The notes: generated from the sequence alone by a model not told the origin. Counted from the first letter of the stretch, positions 1-8,516 are shown. The stretch: DNA of 64,000 nt from Pontibacter pudoricolor (GCF_010092985.1 NZ_CP048106.1:1178001-1242000), one strand, 5' to 3'. Translations and numbers: made by a program.

Positions 1-1
1 C

Positions 2-271
2 CTGGACAAAGCCTTTAACTTTACCAACTCGGGCAATTCTGAGGTTTTGGCTGCCTGGTTTATTCATGCAATCCACAACAACTATAGCACGGCCGATAAA
101 GCCCTGGAAAGCTTCCTGACCAATGTGGGTCGTCGTAAGTTCCTGGTGCCTATTTATAAAGCATTAGCTGCAACGCCGGAAGGTAAAAAGAAAGCACTGG
201 CTATTTATGCCAAAGCCCGCCCTAATTACCATGCTGTATCTACTGTTACGCTGGATGAAATGCTGAAATAG
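2..271 (+). CDS. M1 family metallopeptidase, C-terminal fragment
   Basis: Partial gene entering from the left edge. The frame is open from base 2 and ends at the TAG before 272. The 89 visible residues (FTNSGNSEVLAAWF, VGRRKFLVPIYKAL, KALAIYAKARPNYH) match the helical C-terminal domain of leukotriene A4 hydrolase-type M1 aminopeptidases, which packs against the zinc catalytic domain. The HExxH domain lies outside the window. In Bacteroidota such proteins are usually exported and trim peptides. The internal TTG at 47 is not a real start. The family call rests on the C-terminal domain only. Confidence 0.82.
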   Translation: MDKAFNFTNSGNSEVLAAWFIHAIHNNYSTADKALESFLTNVGRRKFLVPIYKALAATPEGKKKALAIYAKARPNYHAVSTVTLDEMLK

Positions 272-297
272 AAACTATAAACTATAGTTAAAAAGAA

Positions 298-329
298 GAA
301 GCCCAGCCATAAACGGCTGGGCTTCTTTT
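298..329 (+). terminator. Rho-independent terminator after the M1 peptidase
   Basis: Arms GAAGCCCAGCC (298-308) and GGCTGGGCTTC (315-325) form an 11-bp perfect stem with a 6-nt loop and a following T-rich run. It lies 26 bases after the stop codon. Confidence 0.85.
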
Positions 330-401
330 ATGTGTACTCTGTGGCTTTCTGACCTGCTTGGGGAGCCCGGCGAAACAACAGAGTTTTGTGTTTTGATTAG
401 A

Positions 402-893
402 TTATCTCTCTGCTTTAATATTAACCGAGCTTTCGGCTATAGTTGTCAGCAGTTCATCTGTTTTCTTTTCCTCATCTAAGGTTCTCAAAAGTAATTTAAG
501 TACATCGTTCATACCCAGCTGCTTTGCATACGTGCAAACAGTGCCATAAGCTGCTATTTCGTAATGCTCTACACGCTGTGCAGATGCAATAAGGGCCGCA
601 TCCATTACACTGGCATCAGCTTTCTCCTCCATCATCGACTCAGCTTCACGGATAATGCCTTCCATGGCTTTGCATTTCTCCCCTTTGGCTTTTTCGCCCA
701 TCAGTTCAAACACTTTTTCCAAGCGCTCTATCTGTTGTTCGGTTACCTTCAGGTGATCTTCAAAAGCCTTCTTCAGCTGGTTAGAAGATGTTGCCTTCAT
801 CATTTTAGGCAACGCCTTTGTAATTTGCTGCTCAGCGTTGTAAATATCCTTCAGTTCATGGATCAGGAGATCATTTAAGTTGTTTAGTTTCAT
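402..893 (-). CDS. DUF892 / YciE-YciF ferritin-like protein
   Basis: A 163-residue all-helical protein of the YciE/YciF (DUF892) ferritin-like superfamily. The N-terminus MKLNNLNDLLIHELKDIYNA and the later HYEIAAYGTV and LDEEKKTDELL segments are typical. Conserved Glu and His residues in these helices correspond to ferritin-like di-metal ligands, although metal binding is not proven for the family. Members are cytosolic and induced by osmotic or general stress. The length is normal. The gene stands alone, convergent with the upstream M1 peptidase gene. The start is ATG at 893. Confidence 0.88.
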   Translation of the reverse strand: MKLNNLNDLLIHELKDIYNAEQQITKALPKMMKATSSNQLKKAFEDHLKVTEQQIERLEKVFELMGEKAKGEKCKAMEGIIREAESMMEEKADASVMDAALIASAQRVEHYEIAAYGTVCTYAKQLGMNDVLKLLLRTLDEEKKTDELLTTIAESSVNIKAER

Positions 894-1228
894 AGCTTGG
901 AAAGGTTTAGCGTCTTACAAATTCTTTTACGAGCTTGTGGAGTTACTATACGCGGAGCCGACCTGATGGTTAAGCAAATTATAATTAAATTTAGCAAACA
1001 ACTACTTTAAGCACCCCTGTTAAATAATATATATAACTTTACATATATCTCAGACAGATCATATACCTTAAAGATTATGGGAACTACAGAAATGCTTTTT
1101 TAACCCCGTTTTGCAACGAAATACCACCATAATGGTAAAGTCTGATAGCTGTACGGTTGTTGTGGCACGTAAACTGTAACTAAACCGTATGAAATAGATC
1201 ATTAGCATAAAATCATAAAAGAGTAACT
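894..1228. other. Intergenic region between divergent DUF892 and cyanophycinase genes
   Basis: 335 bases, AT-rich around 1020-1070, with no ORF of note. It must carry the divergent promoters for both flanking genes. I could not assign a clear TAnnTTTG -7 element and see no strong hairpin. Confidence 0.5.
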
Positions 1229-2122
1229 GTGGAGAAACCTAAAGGAAAGCTGATTGCAGTTGGCGGAAACGAAGACAAAGGAACCTACCCTAACCCTAAG
1301 TCGAAGAAAAAATACTACCTCGATTTTTTTGAACTGGGCATTCTGAAGCGCTTTATACAGGAAATTCCGGTAAAAAACCCGCACATAGAAGTCATAACAA
1401 CTGCTTCGCTTATTCCGGAAGAAGTAGGTGAACGTTACATGAGTGCTTTCGGTATCTTAGGTGCCGAAAACGCCAGGTTAATGCACATCCGTAACGAAGA
1501 AGACGCCCTCCTACCTGAATACCTGGAACGCATCAGCAAAGCCGACGGCGTAATGATGAGCGGCGGTAATCAGCAACGCTTAACGCAGATATTCGGAGAC
1601 ACAGAATTTCTTCACATCATGAGGAAAAGATATCAGGAAGAGCCGTTTGTAGTTGCCGGGACAAGTGCCGGTGCCATGGCGATGTCTAAAATTATGATTA
1701 AAGGCGGAAGTGCCCCGGAATCGTTGCTGAGAGGCTCCGTTAAAATGTCTCATGGCCTGGGTTTTATAGATGGCGTGATCATCGACTCTCACTTTGTAGT
1801 GCGTGGGCGCTTCGGAAGGTTGATCGAAGCGGTAGTAACACACCCGAAAACCATCGGAATTGGGTTGGGAGAAGATACGGGCGTGCTGATAACAGAAGGA
1901 GACCTGATTGAAACGATAGGATCAAACCTGGTAGTTATAGTGGATGGCCATAGCGTTAATTATACCAACGTGCACGATGTTCCGGAAGGCCGTCCCATCT
2001 CCATAGAAAAACTGGTGATGCATGTGCTGGCAAAAGGCAACGTGTTTAACATAGAAACCAGGGAGTTCTTTAAAGACGAACTTACCCTGCAACAGAATCT
2101 GGTACAGACTACGCAGCGCTAA
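1229..2122 (+). CDS. cphB: Cyanophycinase (peptidase family S51)
   Basis: 297 residues. Cyanophycinases are serine exopeptidases that cut cyanophycin (multi-L-arginyl-poly-L-aspartate) into beta-Asp-Arg dipeptides. The S51 nucleophile elbow GTSAGA places the catalytic serine at residue 146, and IDSHFVVRGR supplies the family His at 188. The N-terminus KGKLIAVGGNEDKG and the MMSGGNQQRL segment are also typical. The start is a GTG at 1229; an in-frame TAA at 1208 limits upstream choices. The stop lies one base from the stop of the opposite-strand isoaspartyl peptidase, which would process the released dipeptides. No signal peptide is seen, so it acts in the cytosol. Confidence 0.93.
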   Translation: MEKPKGKLIAVGGNEDKGTYPNPKSKKKYYLDFFELGILKRFIQEIPVKNPHIEVITTASLIPEEVGERYMSAFGILGAENARLMHIRNEEDALLPEYLERISKADGVMMSGGNQQRLTQIFGDTEFLHIMRKRYQEEPFVVAGTSAGAMAMSKIMIKGGSAPESLLRGSVKMSHGLGFIDGVIIDSHFVVRGRFGRLIEAVVTHPKTIGIGLGEDTGVLITEGDLIETIGSNLVVIVDGHSVNYTNVHDVPEGRPISIEKLVMHVLAKGNVFNIETREFFKDELTLQQNLVQTTQR

Positions 2123-2123
2123 A

Positions 2124-3077
2124 CTATAGTTTGCCTACAGCCTTTATTTCATTTTTATAGATGGCAACTATAGGCGGTTTATTACTGGTCTGGCAGGCTC
2201 GGTACATTCCTTCGGAGTTAAAGGGCATGGCGATGTTGCCCAGCGCATCAACGGCTATTAAACCGCCTTCGCCACCAAAACGCACGAGTTTATCCATCAC
2301 CACCTTTTCACAGGCCTGCTGCAAACTATAGCCTTTGTATTCCATTAAGCACGAAACATCGTAGGCTACTACTGCCCTCAAAAAGTATTCGCCATGGCCG
2401 GTACACGAAATGGCGCAAGTTTCGTTGTTTGCGTAAGTTCCTGCCCCGATTACAGGTGTATCGCCAATGCGGTTATAGTTTTTGTTGGTCATTCCGCCGG
2501 TCGAGGTAGCTGCCGCCAGGTTTCCGTCCATATCCAGGGCTACAGCCCCTACCGTACCAAACTTCTCATCGCCCACGGTGTGGTCCAGCATAAATATGTT
2601 AGAGTCCCTTACTTCGCACCATTGCTTATACCGGAACATGTCAAAAAAGTAGTCTTCAGCAGCAAATTCTATACGCTGCTTGCGGGCAAACTCTTCCGCG
2701 CCATAGCCGCTCATAAACACGTGGTCCGAATGTTCGAGGATTTCTCTTGCCAGCGAGACCGGGTTTTTAATGCTATACACTCCTGCTGCTGCACCGGCCT
2801 GCAGGGTTTTACCACACATAATTGCGGCATCCATCTCATGCATGCCGTGTTTTGTAAATACAGAGCCTTTACCTGCATTAAATAACGGTGTATTTTCCAG
2901 CACTTCAACGGCTTGCTGCACGGCATCAAGCGCTTTTCCGCCTGCGGCCAGTATGTTGCTTCCCCGATCTATAGCTTGATGTAAGGCTTCTTTATATTTC
3001 ACTTCCAGGGCGGGTGTCATGGATGATGGCGTTATGGTGCCTGCCCCTCCATGAATGGCGATAGAATAGTTACCCAT
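2124..3077 (-). CDS. Isoaspartyl peptidase / L-asparaginase (Ntn hydrolase)
   Basis: 317 residues of the plant-type asparaginase (T2) family. It autocleaves before a threonine, which then acts as nucleophile. Here KFGTVGAVALD puts it at Thr175, followed by the conserved STGGMTNK and GDTPVIGAGTYA segments. The N-terminus MGNYSIAIHGGAGT is diagnostic. Family members hydrolyse beta-aspartyl dipeptides, including the beta-Asp-Arg made by cyanophycinase. The tail-to-tail partner is cphB, so a shared role in cyanophycin breakdown is a well-based inference. No export signal is visible. Confidence 0.93.
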   Translation of the reverse strand: MGNYSIAIHGGAGTITPSSMTPALEVKYKEALHQAIDRGSNILAAGGKALDAVQQAVEVLENTPLFNAGKGSVFTKHGMHEMDAAIMCGKTLQAGAAAGVYSIKNPVSLAREILEHSDHVFMSGYGAEEFARKQRIEFAAEDYFFDMFRYKQWCEVRDSNIFMLDHTVGDEKFGTVGAVALDMDGNLAAATSTGGMTNKNYNRIGDTPVIGAGTYANNETCAISCTGHGEYFLRAVVAYDVSCLMEYKGYSLQQACEKVVMDKLVRFGGEGGLIAVDALGNIAMPFNSEGMYRACQTSNKPPIVAIYKNEIKAVGKL

Positions 3078-3206
3078 TTATAGTTTATTTTGGTACAATT
3101 TAACTTGGTTTACGATGCAAGCCAGTCACAGTTAAGGATGGAGCGCAGTTTACAAAAAAAGTACACCTAAACCGCGAAAAAACACTTAACTCAAATCGGA
3201 ATTTAG

Positions 3207-3214
3207 TATCTTTG
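3207..3214 (+). promoter_or_regulatory. Bacteroidota-type -7 element before the DUF3127 gene
   Basis: TATCTTTG fits the Bacteroidota sigma-A -7 consensus TAnnTTTG and sits 32 bases before the ATG. No clear TTG -33 element was found. Confidence 0.55.
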
Positions 3215-3245
3215 TTTTTAGTTACTAAATAAAAATACAGAAATT

Positions 3246-3626
3246 ATGTCGTTTGATATCCAAGGAAAACTGCACGAAATTTTCGCGGAAAACCAGGTTA
3301 GTGATAAATTCAGAAAGCGCGAGTTTGTTCTCGAGATTCCGGATGGTTCTTATACCCAGTACGCTAAGTTCCAGCTAACTCAGGATAAGTGCAGCCTGCT
3401 AGACCAGTTCCAGAAAGGACAGGAAGTAAAGGTTTCTTTCAACTTATCAGGTAAGCCTTTTGTAAAAAATGGTGAGACCTTATATTTTACTAACCTGCAG
3501 GCCTGGAGACTTGAGGCTGCTAATGCCGGTGGTAGTAACTTCGGCGGTGCGCCTGCTTCGGCTCCTGCACAAAATCAGGCTCCTACGTTCTATTCATCTG
3601 ATGCAGATAACGACCTGCCTTTCTAA
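3246..3626 (+). CDS. DUF3127 protein with SSB-like acidic tail
   Basis: 126 residues. Residues about 1-92 form the DUF3127 domain, predicted to be a small OB-like beta-barrel (FDIQGKLHEIF, FRKREFVLEI, FNLSGKPFVKNG). They are followed by a Gly/Ala/Gln-rich linker and the C-terminus SDADNDLPF. That ending closely resembles the acidic tip of bacterial single-stranded DNA-binding protein (DDDIPF), which recruits repair and replication proteins. A nucleic-acid-binding role is therefore plausible but inferred. It is a single-gene unit with its own promoter and terminator. Confidence 0.85.
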   Translation: MSFDIQGKLHEIFAENQVSDKFRKREFVLEIPDGSYTQYAKFQLTQDKCSLLDQFQKGQEVKVSFNLSGKPFVKNGETLYFTNLQAWRLEAANAGGSNFGGAPASAPAQNQAPTFYSSDADNDLPF

Positions 3627-3651
3627 GCAAAGGCAAAATACCATAGAGAAA

Positions 3652-3677
3652 AGCGGGCCCAAAGCCCGCTTTTTTTA
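3652..3677 (+). terminator. Rho-independent terminator after the DUF3127 gene
   Basis: AGCGGGC (3652-3658) pairs with GCCCGCT (3664-3670) and runs into a T tract. Confidence 0.88.
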
Positions 3678-3749
3678 TAAGTACCCGGCCTAACCTTTCA
3701 CGTAAAGTATAGTAAAACACACGCGCACCAGCACTATAGTTTTTGCATC

Positions 3750-4394
3750 ATGCCAAAGCCAAAATTCATTTTTATGGATGAACTCCAGCGCCTTATCTGG
3801 CAGGGCGAAAATGACCAGGTAGATTTTAAACAGCGTGTCACCCAACCAGAAAAAATTGCCCGGACTATGGTTTCGTTCGCCAATACCCGGGGCGGCACGA
3901 TCCTGATCGGCATTAAAGATAACGGTGAAGTTTGTGGCGTAGACCCGGAAGAAGAAAAACATACCCTGCAGCTGGCAGCCAGCTTTTACTGCGACCCTCC
4001 TGTTGCCCTTACCTACGAAGAGATAGAAGTTGATCACCACACGGTATTAAAAGTAACTATACCGGAAAGCCAGCAGAAGCCACATTTTGCGAAAGTAAAG
4101 GACGATGACTGGCGTGGCTATGTGCGAGTTAAAGACACCAGTGTGCAGACCAGTAAAATGGTAAACAAAGTGCTGGAGCACGAAGAACCACAGTTTGAAC
4201 AACTGCCGCTTGACCGGCACGAGAATGCAGCCCTGTCGCTATTGCAAAAACAGCCCCGCCTTACCCTGAAGCAGTATATGAAAGCTGCCAATCTTTCTGA
4301 GAGACGGGCACACCGCATCCTGGTAAAACTGGTGATACACGGCTATCTGCGCCTCCACGATAAAGAAAAAGAAGATTACTATACTTTAAGCTAA
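3750..4394 (+). CDS. AlbA_2 (Schlafen-type) domain protein with C-terminal winged helix
   Basis: 214 residues. The N-terminal 130 residues are an AlbA_2 / divergent AAA-4 domain: ENDQVDFKQRV, then FANTRGGTILIGIKDNGEVCGV, and DWRGYVRVKDTS. The last 70 residues (LTLKQYMKAANLSERRAHRILVKL) look like a winged helix-turn-helix. Proteins of this type are described as putative transcriptional regulators or nucleic-acid-binding factors, and the actual ligand is unknown. The ATG at 3750 is followed by a second in-frame ATG at 3774. The gene ends two bases before the opposite-strand MORN-like gene. Confidence 0.8.
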   Translation: MPKPKFIFMDELQRLIWQGENDQVDFKQRVTQPEKIARTMVSFANTRGGTILIGIKDNGEVCGVDPEEEKHTLQLAASFYCDPPVALTYEEIEVDHHTVLKVTIPESQQKPHFAKVKDDDWRGYVRVKDTSVQTSKMVNKVLEHEEPQFEQLPLDRHENAALSLLQKQPRLTLKQYMKAANLSERRAHRILVKLVIHGYLRLHDKEKEDYYTLS

Positions 4395-4396
4395 TA

Positions 4397-4894
4397 TTAT
4401 TGCCCTATAGGCTGTGCCTGTTTAGTAAGCAGGTGACCCTTCACGTAGGTTTCGGTATGTGTAAAATTGCCCTGTTCATCGTACACCTGCCACACCCCTT
4501 CCCAATAGTAATGCGCTTCCTCTTCGTTGCTTATCATTTTAGCCTGCCCTGTTCTGGCCAGGTTCCCATTTTCATGGTATTTTCTTACCTGAATATCACC
4601 GGAGCGCCACTTGTGCTTTTCTACCATATATATACCGCCACCGGGATAATAGTAACGCCAGATGCCTACTTCCTTTCCATGCCTGAAACGGCCATTCCGT
4701 ACCAGGTCCTGATCGTTATTAATGTAAATTTTCCAGCGGCCGTGGTAGGCACCTTCTTTATCAAAGGCATTGGTTCTGAAAAAATGGTACCATTTCTTAA
4801 CCTTTACAGGTGTTGTTTTATTGATTTCTGCTTGTGCATGCACTATAACAGGCGCTACAAAAAGCAGCAGGATTAACAGTAAGTTCTTGTTCAT
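4397..4894 (-). CDS. Secreted MORN/YwqK-like repeat protein
   Basis: 165 residues with a clear signal peptide (MNKNLLLILLLFVAPVIVHA, cut near residue 20). The mature part has loosely repeated beta-hairpin units (GRWKIYINND, GIWRYYYPGGG, KYHENGNLARTG, GVWQVYDEQGNF) like the MORN-type repeats of the YwqK family. Database labels call these toxin-antitoxin antitoxins, but there is no partner here. The export signal and isolated context argue for a periplasmic or surface protein of unknown job. Confidence 0.72.
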   Translation of the reverse strand: MNKNLLLILLLFVAPVIVHAQAEINKTTPVKVKKWYHFFRTNAFDKEGAYHGRWKIYINNDQDLVRNGRFRHGKEVGIWRYYYPGGGIYMVEKHKWRSGDIQVRKYHENGNLARTGQAKMISNEEEAHYYWEGVWQVYDEQGNFTHTETYVKGHLLTKQAQPIGQ

Positions 4895-5186
4895 AGGTAG
4901 CAGGCTTTTATAGTAACACGACAGAAATATAATAATATTTTACAGTATAACTAAATTTTTAGTTATTAATAACAACCTCATTACCAACCACCTGTACAAA
5001 TCCCTTTTCCAGCTACAAAATTAGCCCCTCAAACTATAGCAGAAATACTATAAAAGGCATTAACGGCAGGCCAGGTTTGACGTACACTACATAAAAATGC
5101 CCGGAACTGAAAAGTGCGCCGGAGCTAAACACACTGCCAACCAACTATGCGCAGTTTATTTGGTTTTAACCCTTAACCAAGACCTT

Positions 5187-6617
5187 ATGCCGAAAGCAAC
5201 CACAGCAACCGCAAAAGAAAAAACGACCAAAACGACTCATACCACTAATACAGCCAGCCGCGTACGCCCGACAAGTGCTAAAGGAAAAGCAATTAAGGCA
5301 ACCGATCGTAAAGTTTTTGTACTGGATACCTCCGTTATACTTTATGACCACAGCGCTATCCAAAACTTTCAGGAACACGATGTAGCCATACCCATTACTG
5401 TACTCGAAGAACTGGATAACTTTAAGAAAGGCAATGATATCAAGAACTTTGAAGCCCGCGAGTTTATCCGTTTTATTGATAAGCTCTCCGCAGAGCACAA
5501 ACTGCAGGAATGGATACCGTTAAACGGTAAGACCAAAGGCAGCTTTAGAGTGGTAATGAATGAGAGTGTGACCCTGGATGCCGTGAAAGTGTTCGGCGAT
5601 AAGAACGATCATCATATACTGAACTCTGCCCTGCAGATACAACAGGAACAGCCCGACCGCAAAGTAGTACTGGTAACCAAAGATATAAACCTGCGCCTTA
5701 AAGCCCGCGCCCTTAACCTGATATCGGAAGACTATGAAACGGGTAAGATACAGGATGTGGCCGGCCTGTACACTGGTAACGACACCCTGGAGGATGTACC
5801 ACCCAACCTTGTAAACGAATTGTATGAGAAAGGCGTTTGTGAAGTTGATAAGGTAATGCCTGCTCCCCCGGCAGATAACCACTTCTTTATCCTGAAAAGC
5901 TTTAAAAATTCGATCCTCTCGTTTTACAATGCATCAGAAAAGCTGCTGGAGCGGGTAGACAAACAGGCGGCATTTGGAGTGAAGCCCCGCAATGCCGAGC
6001 AAACATTTGCCTTGCATGCCCTTTTAAACCCTAACATCAAGCTGGTTTCGATACAAGGTGTGGCAGGTACAGGCAAAACGCTGCTTGCACTGGCAAGTGC
6101 CCTGGAGCAGCGACGGGACTATAAGCAGATTTACCTGGCACGGCCTATAGTTCCGTTAAGCAACAAAGACATCGGCTACCTGCCCGGAGATATTAAATCA
6201 AAGCTTAACCCCTACATGGAGCCCCTCTGGGACAACCTGAAATACATACAAAACCAGTTTGCAGAGAATAGCAAGGAATACCAGAAGATACGGGATATGG
6301 TGGAGCTGGAAAAACTTATGATCACGCCGTTGGCTTATATTCGTGGCCGTAGTTTGTCCAACATCTTTTTTATAGTTGACGAAGCCCAGAACCTGACCCC
6401 GCATGAAGTGAAAACGGTAATTTCCAGGGCTGGCGAAAACACCAAGATTATCTTTACCGGAGACATTTACCAGATCGATACGCCTTACCTTGATTCACAA
6501 AGCAATGGTTTATCTTACCTGATAGATCGTGCTAAGAATCACCCGCTTTATGCCCACGTAACATTAACGAAAGGCGAACGCTCAGAACTTGCAAACCTGG
6601 CCAATGAACTTTTATAG
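5187..6617 (+). CDS. phoH: PIN-PhoH family ATPase (PhoH2 type)
   Basis: 476 residues from the chosen ATG. The frame is open from another ATG at 5097, but the 30 extra residues are low-complexity and unlike the family. After a Thr/Lys-rich leader comes a PIN ribonuclease-fold domain (RKVFVLDTSVILYD with acidic Asp47, VLEELDNFKKG). The PhoH ATPase follows, with Walker A GVAGTGKT at about residues 291-298, Walker B FFIVDEAQN, and TGDIYQID. PhoH2 proteins are reported to be RNA helicase/RNases acting in the cytosol. The 3' end runs into an 8-bp tandem repeat and a terminator. Confidence 0.92.
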   Translation: MPKATTATAKEKTTKTTHTTNTASRVRPTSAKGKAIKATDRKVFVLDTSVILYDHSAIQNFQEHDVAIPITVLEELDNFKKGNDIKNFEAREFIRFIDKLSAEHKLQEWIPLNGKTKGSFRVVMNESVTLDAVKVFGDKNDHHILNSALQIQQEQPDRKVVLVTKDINLRLKARALNLISEDYETGKIQDVAGLYTGNDTLEDVPPNLVNELYEKGVCEVDKVMPAPPADNHFFILKSFKNSILSFYNASEKLLERVDKQAAFGVKPRNAEQTFALHALLNPNIKLVSIQGVAGTGKTLLALASALEQRRDYKQIYLARPIVPLSNKDIGYLPGDIKSKLNPYMEPLWDNLKYIQNQFAENSKEYQKIRDMVELEKLMITPLAYIRGRSLSNIFFIVDEAQNLTPHEVKTVISRAGENTKIIFTGDIYQIDTPYLDSQSNGLSYLIDRAKNHPLYAHVTLTKGERSELANLANELL

Positions 6618-6623
6618 TTAAGG

Positions 6624-6671
6624 AGTTAGAGAGTTTGTGAGTTAGAGAGTTAGAGAGTTAGAGAGTTAAAA
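6624..6671. repeat. Six-unit tandem octamer repeat
   Basis: Six contiguous 8-base units: AGTTAGAG at 6624, 6640, 6648 and 6656, with variants AGTTTGTG at 6632 and AGTTAAAA at 6664. It sits between the phoH stop and its terminator. Degenerate relatives appear at 8465-8525, 8765-8875 and 54118-54168. Confidence 0.85.
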
Positions 6672-6716
6672 AGTAAAAGCCGCAGCTGTTTTATAGCTGC
6701 GGCTTTTACTTTTTTA
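6671..6716. terminator. Bidirectional terminator between phoH and dinB-like genes
   Basis: A perfect 17-bp stem (6671-6687 with 6695-6711) with A-rich left and T-rich right flanks, so it can stop transcripts from both converging genes. Confidence 0.88.
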
Positions 6717-6751
6717 TAGTTTAAAGATGCTATAGTTAAAGTTTGTACCAA

Positions 6752-7288
6752 TTATGCGGTGAGCTTCAGGTAGCGCTCTTTAAGGATATTGATATGGTGA
6801 CGTTCGTGGCCGGCTATAACATAGATTAATCCGCGTAGCGTTATCTGCTTGTTGTTGGCCGTACCAACATTGTCCAATGCACCCGAGTCGAAGCCGCGGA
6901 ACATGCACAGGTTAGACCTCCGTACCAGGTCATACTCTTCCAGGATATCCTTTAGCTGCCGCTCATTGGCCATGGAGTTCTCTGCATACATGTTCTCATC
7001 AAAACCCGGCAGCGAAGCCTGCTCACCCCGGGCAATGCAAAGGGCACGGTAGGCAAATATCCTTTCCGAGTCGAGCATGTGCTGCAACAGCTCTTTAATA
7101 GTCCACTTGCCTTCGGCATATGCCTCTTCTGCCCTGGTGTCATCGATAGCTGCTAACAGTTCAGGTATTTCCGACAACTGATCTTCCAGTGTCTGCATGA
7201 TGTCTACATTCTCAGGAACCTGATTTACATAAGGCAGATAGTAAGCCGGATATTCGTTCTGGAGTGGTCTTTTTATAGTTAATGTCAT
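6752..7288 (-). CDS. DinB family protein
   Basis: 178 residues of the DinB_2 four-helix-bundle superfamily, related to BstA and thiol-dependent transferases. Visible metal-ligand candidates are the His in KELLQHMLDSERIFAYRAL and the terminal HERHH cluster (AGHERHHINILKERYL). The molecular substrate is not predictable. It starts 4 bases after the stop of the SRPBCC gene on the same strand, so the two form an operon with SRPBCC first. Confidence 0.87.
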   Translation of the reverse strand: MTLTIKRPLQNEYPAYYLPYVNQVPENVDIMQTLEDQLSEIPELLAAIDDTRAEEAYAEGKWTIKELLQHMLDSERIFAYRALCIARGEQASLPGFDENMYAENSMANERQLKDILEEYDLVRRSNLCMFRGFDSGALDNVGTANNKQITLRGLIYVIAGHERHHINILKERYLKLTA

Positions 7289-7292
7289 CGTT

Positions 7293-7847
7293 TTATTTTT
7301 TAGCGGTATTCAGTTGCGTATCGGTAACCAGTGACTTTAAATTTGCCAGGCTTTCCAGTATTTGCTGTTCGGTTCTATAGTTCTGCCATGCTCCTTTGTA
7401 TAAAGCCAAAGGGTTATCTTCAAGTGGTGTTGTCTGGGACCAGGTAACCATGGTACCAGCGTCGGTTTTTTGCAACACAAAGCTACCGATAGATTTTATA
7501 GTTTGTCCTTCCTGCTTCAGTTCATAGGTCAGGCTATCTGGAGCGGTACTTTGGGTAAATAACATATGCCAGTTACCTACTTTGTCGCCATTCCAGTTCT
7601 GGCGTGCTCCTGCCCCGCTAACCGGACCGCCATACAGGTAGATCAGGCTCGGGTCGTTGGTCATATTCCAGGCGCTCCAGCGCTTCCAGTTGCTGGTATT
7701 GTTCAGGTAAGGGAAAACCTGGTCGGGTGTGGCGTTTATAACTATAGTTTGCTTTACCTCTATCTGGTCAGGCAGCAGCGTAGCTCCTCCGAAAATAATA
7801 GCAGCCAGCACCATCAGCATAACAGCAAAACGTAACAATAGCTTCAT
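7293..7847 (-). CDS. SRPBCC family protein with N-terminal membrane anchor
   Basis: 184 residues. Residues about 4-25 are a hydrophobic anchor or uncleaved signal. The rest is an SRPBCC/polyketide-cyclase-like fold with the usual opening (VINATPDQVFPYLNNTSNWKRW) and a MVTWSQTTPL strand. The fold binds hydrophobic ligands; the ligand here is unknown. It is the first gene of a two-gene unit with the DinB protein. Confidence 0.85.
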   Translation of the reverse strand: MKLLLRFAVMLMVLAAIIFGGATLLPDQIEVKQTIVINATPDQVFPYLNNTSNWKRWSAWNMTNDPSLIYLYGGPVSGAGARQNWNGDKVGNWHMLFTQSTAPDSLTYELKQEGQTIKSIGSFVLQKTDAGTMVTWSQTTPLEDNPLALYKGAWQNYRTEQQILESLANLKSLVTDTQLNTAKK

Positions 7848-8048
7848 AAGAATAACAGCATTAATAAATTATATGGTTGTACTATTGTTTGATTTTATAC
7901 ACCAAGTTAAAACAAGTATCTGATGCAAATCAATAGGCGGGGCATATATATTTTATAGTTTCTGTATAACAGCCTTAAAACCTTCCAAAGCAGCTTTTAC
8001 AACTGCTAATCCGTAGAGTAAAGCATTTAACAGAAATAATAAGAAATT

Positions 8049-8516
8049 ATGATACAGGATTTAATACAAAAAGGACTACGCCTGTCGCAACATGCCATTT
8101 TCCGTCGGTTTGTTACCAAAGCAGGCGGTTTTCTGGGTAAGCCTGCTAAACTGGCCATGCTCCTGACTACTGCATATGATAAACTTCTGGATACTAGCAG
8201 TTCGGAAAGTGGCTTTGCTCAGGTAAAAGATATTATGCAGACCTTTATCAGGCTGGTAAAAGCCTACACCAATGGAAACTACCGGGCAGTGTCGAACAAG
8301 TCGTTGCTGGTGGGTGTTGGCGTGCTTTTATACCTGGTTACGCCTTTAGATCTTATTCCGGACTTTATACCTGTGCTGGGGTTGCTGGATGATATCAGTC
8401 TGATGGCCTGGTTTGTAGATGCTTTCCACAAAGAGATAACCAACTTCAGAGCCTGGGAGCAGGGAAAGACAGAGAGTTTGGGAGTTGATGAAGTTAAAAG
8501 GTTAGAGAGTTTGTAA
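8049..8516 (+). CDS. YkvA family (DUF1232) membrane protein
   Basis: 155 residues. The DUF1232 core is clear at about residues 85-125: KSLLVGVGVLLYLVTPLDLI, then PDFIPVLGLLDD. Function in the family is unknown. The last dozen codons (residues ESLGVDEVKRLESL) are written by the same AGTTAGAG-like octamer sequence seen in intergenic regions, which suggests the repeat has overwritten or extended the 3' end. The gene stands alone. Confidence 0.88.
   Translation: MIQDLIQKGLRLSQHAIFRRFVTKAGGFLGKPAKLAMLLTTAYDKLLDTSSSESGFAQVKDIMQTFIRLVKAYTNGNYRAVSNKSLLVGVGVLLYLVTPLDLIPDFIPVLGLLDDISLMAWFVDAFHKEITNFRAWEQGKTESLGVDEVKRLESL

Noticed and set aside
2394..2885. 163-residue plus-strand ORF inside the isoaspartyl peptidase gene
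   Set aside because: Antisense shadow of a clear coding gene; sequence resembles no protein family.
4397..4894. Antitoxin label for the YwqK-like protein
   Set aside because: It has a signal peptide and no toxin partner; the label is an artefact of family naming.
5097..5186. Upstream ATG of the PhoH gene
   Set aside because: The 30 extra residues are unlike PIN-PhoH proteins; ATG 5187 gives the usual length.
6624..6671. CRISPR-like regularity
   Set aside because: Units are contiguous 8-mers without spacers, and no cas gene is present.
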